A DNA stretch of 5,163 nt from an uncultured Veillonella sp. (GTDB taxonomy: Bacteria > Bacillota > Negativicutes > Veillonellales > Veillonellaceae): contig USQK01000082.1 of assembly GCA_900556785.1 (NCBI GenBank), forward strand, positions 1 through 5,163. Direction: 5' to 3'. The notes beneath the pieces were generated by a model. It was given only the letters and a program-made list of their open reading frames with translations. It was not told the DNA's origin and made no database searches. Positions 1 to 5,163 of the stretch are shown here, piece by piece (positions within the stretch are counted from its first letter, which is position 1; every line of letters begins with the position of its first letter). Made by a program: the position numbers and the translations under genes.

Positions 1-1763
1 GCGAAGAACTTGTAGATGGTTCTGAAGTAGCATTCTTAACATTCGAAGAAGATGGCGGTAAACATACTTTGCGCCACACAGCTTCTCATATCTTGGCTCA
101 AGCGGTAAAACGCTTATGGCCTGAAGCTAAATTGGCTATCGGTCCTGCTATCGATAAAGGTTTCTACTATGATATCGATATGGAACATACTTTGACTCCT
201 GAAGATTTAGGCAAAATCGAAAAGGAAATGAGTCGTATTGTAAAAGAAAACTTGCCTATCACTAAATCTGTAATGTCTCGTCAAGAAGCTATCGAGTTCT
301 TCAAATCTAAAAACGAAGATTACAAGGTAGAATTGATTGAAGACCTTCCTGAAGATGCTGTTATTTCTTGCTATGCTCAAGGTGATTTCATCGATCTTTG
401 TGCAGGGCCTCACGTGGCATCCACTGGTAAGGTAAAAGCTTTCAAATTACAAAGTATTGCAGGTGCATACTGGCGCGGCGATGAAAAGAACAAAATGTTG
501 CAACGTATTTACGGTACAGCATTTGAAAAGAAAGAAGAACTTGATGCATACCTTCATATGCTTGAAGAAGCGGCTAAACGGGACCACCGTAAACTTGGTA
601 AAGAACTTGGTTTGTTCGTTATCAAAGAAGAAGGTCCTGGCTTCCCATTCTTCTTGCCAAAAGGCATGGCTCTTCGCAACGAATTAGAAAACTTCTGGCG
701 CGAAGTACATCATGATTTCGAATATGATGAAATCCGCACACCAATCATCTTGAATAAACAATTGTGGGAAACATCTGGTCACTGGGAACATTACCGTGAA
801 AATATGTATACTACAATTATCGATGATGAAGAATATGCAATTAAACCTATGAACTGCCCAGGCGGTATCTTGGTTTACCAAAACGAAATGCATTCCTACC
901 GTGACTTGCCACTTCGTTATGCAGAACTTGGCCTAGTTCATCGTCATGAATTATCTGGCGCACTACACGGCTTATTCCGCGTTCGTGCTTTCACACAAGA
1001 CGATGCGCACGTATTTATGTTGCCTGAACAAATGCAATCCGAATTGATGAAAGTTATCGAATTGTTCGATCGTATCTATAGCCAATTCGGTTTGAAATAC
1101 CATGTTGAATTGTCTACTAAACCAGACAATGCAATGGGTGATGATGCAATTTGGGAAGCAGCTACAGAAGCATTGCGTAACGCTATCGAAGCAAAAGGCA
1201 TCGATTATGTTATCAACCCTGGCGACGGCGCATTCTACGGCCCTAAACTTGACTACCATATCGAAGATTCCTTGGGCCGTACATGGCAATGTGGTACTAT
1301 CCAATTGGATATGAACTTGCCTGAACGCTTCAACGTAGAATATATCGGTGAAGATGGTCAAAAACATCGTACTATCATGATTCACCGTGCATGCTTTGGC
1401 TCTATGGAACGTTTTATCGGTATCTTGACTGAACACTATGCTGGTGCATTCCCAACTTGGATGGCACCTGTTCAAGTGAAAGTATTACCTATCTCCGAAA
1501 AACACGTGGAATACGCTAACCAATTGGCAAAACAAATGCGCCATGACTACGTTCGCGTAGAAGTAGACGATCGCAACGAAAAAATTGGTTACAAAATTCG
1601 CCAAGCACAAATGGAAAAAGTTCCTTACATGCTCGTTGTTGGCGATAAAGAAATGGAAGACAATTCCGTTAATGTACGTAAACACGGCGGCGACGAATTA
1701 GGTACAGTTCCATTCGACGAATTCTTCAACTCCATTAAAATTGAAATTAAAGAACGCAACTAA
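1..1763 (+). CDS. thrS: Threonine--tRNA ligase (threonyl-tRNA synthetase), 5'-truncated
   Basis: This cytoplasmic class II aminoacyl-tRNA synthetase charges tRNA-Thr with threonine and clears mischarged Ser-tRNA-Thr. The frame is open from base 3 to the TAA at 1761-1763, giving 586 visible residues. Bacterial ThrRS is about 640 residues, so roughly 50 residues, most of the N-terminal TGS domain, lie left of the window. The TTG at 69 is an internal Leu codon, not the start. In visible numbering, the editing domain carries HTASH (His25, His29) and DLCAGPH (Asp131, Cys133, His137), matching the family's editing-site residues. The catalytic core has the three zinc ligands Cys285 (MNCPG), His336 (QDDAH) and His461 (MIHRA). 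It also has motif 2 (FRVRAFTQDDAH) and motif 3 (FGSMERFIGIL). The C-terminal anticodon-binding domain includes DRNEKIGYKIR and VPYMLVVGDKE. All key residues are intact, so the gene looks functional. Any T-box leader would be upstream and out of view. The next gene is 216 bp away and appears separately transcribed. Confidence 0.98.
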   Translation, partial: EELVDGSEVAFLTFEEDGGKHTLRHTASHILAQAVKRLWPEAKLAIGPAIDKGFYYDIDMEHTLTPEDLGKIEKEMSRIVKENLPITKSVMSRQEAIEFFKSKNEDYKVELIEDLPEDAVISCYAQGDFIDLCAGPHVASTGKVKAFKLQSIAGAYWRGDEKNKMLQRIYGTAFEKKEELDAYLHMLEEAAKRDHRKLGKELGLFVIKEEGPGFPFFLPKGMALRNELENFWREVHHDFEYDEIRTPIILNKQLWETSGHWEHYRENMYTTIIDDEEYAIKPMNCPGGILVYQNEMHSYRDLPLRYAELGLVHRHELSGALHGLFRVRAFTQDDAHVFMLPEQMQSELMKVIELFDRIYSQFGLKYHVELSTKPDNAMGDDAIWEAATEALRNAIEAKGIDYVINPGDGAFYGPKLDYHIEDSLGRTWQCGTIQLDMNLPERFNVEYIGEDGQKHRTIMIHRACFGSMERFIGILTEHYAGAFPTWMAPVQVKVLPISEKHVEYANQLAKQMRHDYVRVEVDDRNEKIGYKIRQAQMEKVPYMLVVGDKEMEDNSVNVRKHGGDELGTVPFDEFFNSIKIEIKERN

Positions 1764-1779
1764 TTGACTATTATGACTC

Positions 1780-1802
1780 ATCCATCAATATTACCGATGG
1801 AT
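1780..1802 (+). other. Weak hairpin just downstream of thrS
   Basis: ATCCATC (1780-1786) and GATGGAT (1796-1802) form a perfect 7-bp stem with a 9-nt loop, 16 nt past the thrS stop codon. No run of T follows it, so it is a poor intrinsic terminator. It may instead stabilise the thrS mRNA 3' end, or be chance. No better terminator for thrS is visible before 1870. Confidence 0.25.
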
Positions 1803-1821
1803 AAGTTGTCATGTTTGAAAT

Positions 1822-1830
1822 TGTTATAAT
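1822..1830 (+). promoter_or_regulatory. Possible extended -10 promoter for the MFS gene
   Basis: TGTTATAAT is a perfect TATAAT hexamer (1825-1830) with the TG of an extended -10 one base upstream. No good -35 box sits at 16-18 bp. TTGTCA at 1806-1811 is only 13 bp away, too close to act as the partner. An extended -10 can compensate for a missing -35. Transcription would begin near 1837 and give a leader of about 143 nt before the ATG at 1980, containing the long stem at 1870-1939. Confidence 0.4.
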
Positions 1831-1869
1831 CTAATTTCTTATATGCATCAAAATAAACAGATATAAATT

Positions 1870-1939
1870 TAGCCTCCATATACTAAAGCCTTTCATTAGA
1901 CTTAAGTCTAGGCGTTGGTCATTTGTATAGTGGGGGCTA
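1870..1939 (+). promoter_or_regulatory. Long imperfect stem-loop in the MFS gene leader
   Basis: Bases 1870-1883 pair with 1925-1939 to give a 14-bp stem with one G-U wobble (1875-1934) and one bulged G (1930). Inside the 41-nt terminal region is a perfect 14-bp palindrome, TAGACTTAAGTCTA (1897-1910), able to form a 5-bp hairpin. GCC (1888-1890) could add pairing with GGC (1911-1913). The element ends about 40 nt before the MFS start codon. The sequence after it (ATCTCTTTAATTG) is only mildly T-rich, so it is not a textbook terminator. It could be a cis-acting leader RNA, a late thrS terminator or processing site, or a double-stranded protein-binding site. It does not match any riboswitch consensus I recognise. 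Confidence 0.4.
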
Positions 1940-1979
1940 TCTCTTTAATTGTTACCTGTGAGTAGCGAAAGGAAATAGT

Positions 1980-3185
1980 ATGAAAGAAGTAAATTCATAT
2001 GGCTGGAAAGCCGTTATTGGTTCCTCCATTGGCTATGCTATGGATGGTTTTGATCTCTTGATTTTAGGCTTTATGTTGACCTTAATCTCTGGAGATTTAG
2101 GCTTGACCACTGGTCAAGCAGGTTCTTTGGTTACGTGGACCTTGGTTGGTGCCGTACTTGGTGGTTTCATCTTCGGTACCTTGTCAGATAAATTTGGTCG
2201 CGTTCGCGTATTGACTTGGACTATCGTGCTATTTGCGGTATTTACTGGCCTCTGTGCTTTTGCTCAAGGCTATTGGGATCTTCTTATCTACCGTACAATA
2301 GCAGGTATTGGTTTAGGTGGTGAATTTGGTATTGGTATGGCACTCGCTGCTGAAGCTTGGCCTGCTCAACATCGTGCAAAAGCGACAAGTTATGTTGCTC
2401 TTGGTTGGCAATTAGGCGTGTTGGCTGCTGCTTTGTTAACACCATTACTCATTCCTTTCATTGGATGGCGTGGTATGTTTATGGTTGGCATTATTCCAGC
2501 ACTAGTTGCTTGGGTATTCCGTGCGAAACTACATGAACCAGAAATCTTTGTACAAAGTAAAGAAGATAAAGAGCATTCACATACAAACTCTTTCAAGTTA
2601 TTAGTAAAAGATGTAAGAACTACAAAGACATCTATTGGTGTTGCTATTTTAACATCTGTTCAAAACTTTGGTTATTACGGTATTATGATTTGGTTACCTA
2701 ATTTCTTAAGTAAGCAATTAGGTTTCTCTCTAACAAAATCTGGTTTGTGGACAGCAGTTACTGTTTGTGGCATGATGGTAGGTATTTGGTTATTTGGACG
2801 CTTAGCCGATAAAATAGGTCGTAAACCTACATTCATCCTATTCCAAGTATGTGCTGTAGCATCTATTTTAATCTACTCTCAACTATCTGATCCAACAGCC
2901 ATGTTATTTGCCGGTGCTATCTTAGGCGCCTCTGTAAATGGTATGATGGGTGGCTATGGTGCCTTGATGGCAGAAGCCTACCCAACAACTGCCCGTGCAA
3001 CGGCTCAAAACGTACTATTTAATATCGGTCGTGCTGTAGGCGGCTTTAGCCCAATGGTAGTAGGCATGATCATCTCTATGTACTCCTACCAAGTAGCAAT
3101 TGCATTCCTAGCTATTATCTACGTACTAGATATTCTAGCAACTGTATTCTTAATCCCTGAACTTAAAGGTAAAGAATTAGAATAA
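1980..3185 (+). CDS. MFS permease, organic/aromatic-acid or sialate symporter-like
   Basis: This is a complete 401-residue inner-membrane secondary transporter of the major facilitator superfamily, probably a proton symporter. The ATG is supported by AAAGGA (1968-1973) six bases upstream. The hydrophobic pattern fits 12 helices in two halves of six, split by a hydrophilic loop at about residues 182-215. MDGFD (21-25) in helix 1 is typical of the sialate:H+ (NanT-like) and aromatic acid:H+ groups. The loop 2-3 signature GTLSDKFGR (66-74) recurs in the second half as GRLADKIGR (273-281). GLGGEFG (111-117) and AEAWP (124-128) resemble NanT-like proteins, and AEAYP (331-335) mirrors the latter. 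I place it near the sialate/carboxylate group, but the substrate is not readable: monocarboxylates, aromatic acids and sialic acid all remain possible. No catabolic genes adjoin it to decide. It converges with the DASS gene on a shared terminator. No frameshift or missing signature was seen. Confidence 0.9.
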   Translation: MKEVNSYGWKAVIGSSIGYAMDGFDLLILGFMLTLISGDLGLTTGQAGSLVTWTLVGAVLGGFIFGTLSDKFGRVRVLTWTIVLFAVFTGLCAFAQGYWDLLIYRTIAGIGLGGEFGIGMALAAEAWPAQHRAKATSYVALGWQLGVLAAALLTPLLIPFIGWRGMFMVGIIPALVAWVFRAKLHEPEIFVQSKEDKEHSHTNSFKLLVKDVRTTKTSIGVAILTSVQNFGYYGIMIWLPNFLSKQLGFSLTKSGLWTAVTVCGMMVGIWLFGRLADKIGRKPTFILFQVCAVASILIYSQLSDPTAMLFAGAILGASVNGMMGGYGALMAEAYPTTARATAQNVLFNIGRAVGGFSPMVVGMIISMYSYQVAIAFLAIIYVLDILATVFLIPELKGKELE

Positions 3186-3199
3186 TATAGTGAATATCT

Positions 3200-3229
3200 A
3201 AAAGGCTCTGTCTCATGACAGAGCCTTTT
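3200..3229. terminator. Bidirectional intrinsic terminator between converging transporter genes
   Basis: A perfect 13-bp stem, AAAAGGCTCTGTC (3200-3212) against GACAGAGCCTTTT (3217-3229), closes a TCAT loop. The top strand ends in TTTT followed by GGTTTATAT. The bottom strand likewise ends in TTTT, followed by AGATATT. It sits 14 bp after the MFS stop and 32 bp beyond the DASS stop on the other strand, so it probably ends both transcripts. Confidence 0.93.
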
Positions 3230-3261
3230 GGTTTATATATGATTGTTATGAAAGTACAGTA

Positions 3262-4755
3262 TTATGCGATTCCAATCCAGTGCCAATACGTAAGGGCAAA
3301 TACGAGCATCATTACATAGCCAATAATAGTCAATGGAATGCCTGTAGTCATAAATGTTTTTACGTCGAATGTGTCGGTACCGTAAGCTACCATACCTTGT
3401 GGTGAGTTTACTGGTAATACTAGACCGAAGCAGATCGCATATTGCATAAGCATGGTTACGCCGATTGGGTTAAGACCTTCTGCGTTATGTCCTACTACAA
3501 TAGAAATTACAATAGGAATCATAGCAGAGGAGAGGGCTGTAGCAGATGCAAAGCCTAGGTGGATGACAATGAGGAAGGCAGCCATTACGGCAATTAATAT
3601 AAATACGCTGGCACTTTCAAGGGAGAAGGCGTTTACGAATACTTGAGCAAGCCAAGTAGCTGCCTTTGTTTTCAGTAATACAGATCCAAGACCGATACCA
3701 GCACCAAACATAACGATGGAACCCCAGTCGATGTTTGGCTGTGCAAATTTCCAATCCATAATGCCAATCTTAGGGAAGAAGAACAATGCGATAGCTACAA
3801 TTGTTGTAGTTGTTGTATCGATAGAATGTAGCTTGCCACCGGTAGCCCACAATGCGAGAAGACCGATAGAGATACATAACAGTTTCTTTTCATCAGTACT
3901 CATAGGACCGATTTCTTGGCGCATTTTAGCGAGTTGTACATCGCCACCTACAAGTTCCTTGAACTCTGGCTTGATTAATGCTTGTGTTAAGAAATAGGCG
4001 ATGATAACCATAATGATGGAGAATGGAGCCGCTGCAGTAAGCCAATCTATCCAGCTAATAGATGTATTCATCTGAGTTTGTATAAAACCTACAGCCACAA
4101 GATTTTGAGCGGCAGCTGTTTGAATCATAATATTCCAGAACGTATCGGCCTGCACGGCACCTACCATGAGTAGAGCGGCTACGCGGCTTTTACGTTCAAT
4201 ACCTAAGTTCTCAACAATACCAATAATAATCGGTGCTAAGCAAGCAATACGAGCCGTTGCACTTGGTACAAAAAAGGCGAGGATAAGACCTGTAATAATA
4301 ACACCTAAATAAATACGGCTAACCTTAGTACCAACGCTAGATAGTACTAACATGGCGATACGACGATCGAGACCCGTTTTACGCATGGCTACAGAGATAA
4401 ACATAGCAGCACCTACAAGAATCATGGCTGGTGAAGAATAACCAGAAATGATCAGCTTCAAAGCATTGGCTGTGCCCATCGCCTTAGTAGGTGCTTCGGG
4501 ATTCGGTGAGAACCCTAATAGTAAAGCGGTAAGTGCAGTAATCATTGTAGCACTTACTGGATAGGAAATAGCTGAGGTCATCCATAAGATGATGGCAAAA
4601 GCGAGTACACCAATCATACGATGACCACCGGTAGATAATGTTTCTGGTGTAGGTAATAATAAAATGCCACCTAAAACAATGAAGGATAAAATAAGTCCAA
4701 TATTTTGAGCAGTTGTACGCGCCTTTTGTGGAGGGGCAGTGGTTGTTACACTCAT
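3262..4755 (-). CDS. SLC13/DASS-family anion (dicarboxylate-type) permease
   Basis: This is a complete 497-residue polytopic inner-membrane carrier of the divalent anion:sodium symporter (DASS/SLC13) family, which moves di- and tricarboxylates or sulfate by sodium symport or anion exchange. The length is typical. After a short polar N-terminus (1-18), hydrophobic helices run throughout. Family landmarks are FVPSATARI (162-170), DWGSIVMFGAGIGLGSVL (343-360) followed by ATWLA (366-370), and the C-terminal VNSPQGMVAYGT (449-460) before TFMTTGIPLTIIGY (467-480). The two ligand-binding hairpin regions are at about 213-223 (TAAAQNLVAVG) and 449-460. Where many relatives have Ala-Pro-Asn and Pro-Pro-Asn, this protein reads AQN (216-218) and PQG (452-454), a comparison from memory. 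The substrate is unresolved; malate, fumarate, succinate, citrate or tartrate are reasonable guesses. The ATG is fixed by a strong Shine-Dalgarno. The gene has its own AT-rich upstream region and is not in an operon with its neighbours. Confidence 0.92.
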   Translation of the reverse strand: MSVTTTAPPQKARTTAQNIGLILSFIVLGGILLLPTPETLSTGGHRMIGVLAFAIILWMTSAISYPVSATMITALTALLLGFSPNPEAPTKAMGTANALKLIISGYSSPAMILVGAAMFISVAMRKTGLDRRIAMLVLSSVGTKVSRIYLGVIITGLILAFFVPSATARIACLAPIIIGIVENLGIERKSRVAALLMVGAVQADTFWNIMIQTAAAQNLVAVGFIQTQMNTSISWIDWLTAAAPFSIIMVIIAYFLTQALIKPEFKELVGGDVQLAKMRQEIGPMSTDEKKLLCISIGLLALWATGGKLHSIDTTTTTIVAIALFFFPKIGIMDWKFAQPNIDWGSIVMFGAGIGLGSVLLKTKAATWLAQVFVNAFSLESASVFILIAVMAAFLIVIHLGFASATALSSAMIPIVISIVVGHNAEGLNPIGVTMLMQYAICFGLVLPVNSPQGMVAYGTDTFDVKTFMTTGIPLTIIGYVMMLVFALTYWHWIGIA

Positions 4756-4762
4756 AATAAAA

Positions 4763-4770
4763 CTCCTTTC
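4763..4770 (-). promoter_or_regulatory. Strong ribosome binding site of the DASS gene
   Basis: On the minus strand this reads GAAAGGAG, seven bases before the ATG at 4755-4753. It is close to the ideal anti-16S complement and fixes the start codon. Confidence 0.9.
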
Positions 4771-4812
4771 AATTTGTGTAATACCTATTACTGTATAATA
4801 ATAAATAAGGTA

Positions 4813-4925
4813 AACTATATAAGCTAAACTATCCTATAAATTATACTATTCTATAAAGTACACTATCCTATAATATACGCTATTCTATAAAGTACACTAT
4901 ATAAGCTAGACTATTCTATAAATAG
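4813..4925. repeat. Tandem array of 17-bp units with interspersed 14-bp units
   Basis: The array reads as seven end-to-end units of lengths 14, 17, 17, 17, 17, 14 and 17 bp. The 17-bp units start at 4827, 4844, 4861, 4878 and 4909 and fit the pattern nACTATYCTATAAAgTA. The 14-bp units (4813-4826 and 4895-4908) are identical except for the first base and read ACTATATAAGCTA after it. The Y position goes C, T, C, T in the four adjacent 17-mers, which gives a 34-bp super-period. The array begins about 58 bp upstream of the DASS start codon. It could be protein-binding iterons, a phase-variable or slippage-prone spacer, or a decayed satellite. Confidence 0.85.
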
Positions 4926-5056
4926 TATTGTATCGTATTTTCTATAGAATTAGTTGTATAATTTATAAGAATATTGTATACATAAAGAGAGAACGGTGTC
5001 AGTAAGTATACCTATATACAGAACTTATAATGTCTGTTATACTATAAGAGTTGTAA

Positions 5057-5073
5057 TAACAAATTCATTGTTA
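5057..5073. promoter_or_regulatory. Inverted repeat upstream of the rightward promoter, possible operator
   Basis: TAACAA (5057-5062) and TTGTTA (5068-5073) form a perfect 6-bp dyad with a 5-bp spacer. Its centre is about 62 bp before the predicted start of transcription, a usual position for an activator site. TTGTTA occurs again at 5111-5116, overlapping the -10 box. In DNA this AT-rich, chance remains a real possibility. Confidence 0.3.
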
Positions 5074-5091
5074 AAAGCTCAATATTTTTTG

Positions 5092-5120
5092 TTGACTTTC
5101 ACCATACGATTTGTTATTAT
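5092..5120 (+). promoter_or_regulatory. Strong sigma-70-type (housekeeping) promoter, rightward
   Basis: TTGACT (5092-5097) is separated by exactly 17 bp from TATTAT (5115-5120), which also has the extended -10 TG at 5112-5113. A T-run (5085-5090) just upstream could act as an UP-like element. The expected start is near 5127, so the transcript runs out of the window. It points away from the DASS gene and therefore serves a divergent unit to the right. Confidence 0.75.
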
Positions 5121-5126
5121 AATTAA

Positions 5127-5163
5127 GTAATTTATGAAGCAGAGGCCATCCGCCACTCACCTA
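5127..5163 (+). other. Start of an unidentified GC-rich transcript, cut by the window edge
   Basis: Just after the promoter the composition jumps: bases 5136-5163 are about 60% G+C, after hundreds of bases of strongly AT-rich DNA. An ATG at 5134-5136 opens a frame reading MKQRPSATHL to the edge. It has no Shine-Dalgarno and lies only about 7 nt from the predicted start, so it would have to be translated leaderless. A structured RNA (small RNA, riboswitch or other leader) seems at least as likely. The 37 visible bases are too few to identify a family. Confidence 0.35.

Larger units (their letters stand above)
4756..5163. other. 408-bp AT-rich intergenic regulatory region
   Basis: No convincing gene lies between the DASS start codon and the right edge. 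The region holds the DASS Shine-Dalgarno, a repeat array (4813-4925), an inverted repeat (5057-5073) and a rightward promoter (5092-5120). Several AT-rich -10 look-alikes on the minus strand near 4792-4800 could drive the DASS gene, for example TATACA (4797-4792) or TATTAT (4800-4795). None has a good -35 partner, so that promoter is not resolved. Two GTATAC palindromes (4976-4981 and 5006-5011) and TTCTATAGAA (4940-4949) are also present, with no clear role. Confidence 0.8.

Noticed and set aside
69..71. TTG as the start codon of thrS
   Set aside because: The frame is open upstream to the window edge and the upstream residues (FEEDGGKHTLRH) fit ThrRS. The TTG is an internal Leu, and starting there would remove the end of the TGS region next to the editing domain.
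972..1475. 167-codon open frame on the minus strand inside thrS
   Set aside because: It lies wholly antisense to a strongly conserved gene, its Cys/Phe/His-rich composition is that of an antisense shadow, and it has no family resemblance.
1773..1829. 18-codon ATG frame after thrS, a possible leader peptide
   Set aside because: It has no Shine-Dalgarno, ends within the candidate promoter, and has no run of regulatory codons.
1806..1830. Full -35/-10 promoter using TTGTCA (1806-1811)
   Set aside because: The spacing to TATAAT is only 13 bp, too short for sigma-70-type recognition, so only the extended -10 is proposed.
4813..4925. CRISPR array
   Set aside because: The units are 14-17 bp, directly abutting with no unique spacers, and AT-rich. 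No cas genes are nearby.
4996..5130. 44-residue GTG-started frame in the intergenic region
   Set aside because: The start is a GTG with at best a weak GAGAG upstream, the frame runs through the strong promoter at 5092-5120, and the Ile/Val-rich product looks like translated AT-rich non-coding DNA.
5136..5163. 16S rRNA, tmRNA, SRP RNA or RNase P start
   Set aside because: I compared the visible bases with the conserved 5' parts of these RNAs as I remember them and found no convincing match. Too little sequence is present to go further.

Overview
The window reads as ordinary core chromosome from a low-GC, Firmicutes-type bacterium. My best guess is a Negativicute such as Veillonella. This rests on A/T-rich codon use, strong AAAGGAG-type ribosome binding sites, a standard bacterial threonyl-tRNA synthetase and two organic-acid-type transporters. 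The genus is an inference, since no rRNA or other decisive marker is present.

Layout from left to right. Positions 1-1763 (+) are the 3' nine-tenths of thrS, threonyl-tRNA synthetase, cut by the window's left edge. Positions 1764-1979 are a non-coding gap with a possible extended -10 promoter (1822-1830) and a long base-paired element (1870-1939) that would lie in the leader of the next gene. Positions 1980-3185 (+) encode a complete 401-residue MFS permease resembling the sialate/carboxylate and aromatic-acid symporter groups. Positions 3200-3229 form a near-ideal terminator hairpin that can serve both converging genes. Positions 3262-4755 (-) encode a complete 497-residue SLC13/DASS-type anion permease. 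Positions 4756-5163 are a 408-bp AT-rich non-coding region. It carries a tandem array of 17-bp and 14-bp units (4813-4925), an inverted repeat (5057-5073) and a strong rightward promoter (5092-5120). That promoter fires into a GC-rich stretch cut by the right edge.

The two transporters converge on a shared terminator, so they are not in one operon. Both look like organic-anion carriers, which would suit an organism living on lactate, malate or related acids, but neither substrate can be read from sequence. thrS is a housekeeping gene with no evident functional link to them.

I do not see a clear new biological system. The points most worth a second look are all in non-coding DNA: the structured leader before the MFS gene, the 17/14-bp repeat array upstream of the DASS gene, and the strong promoter running into an unidentified GC-rich transcript at the right edge.
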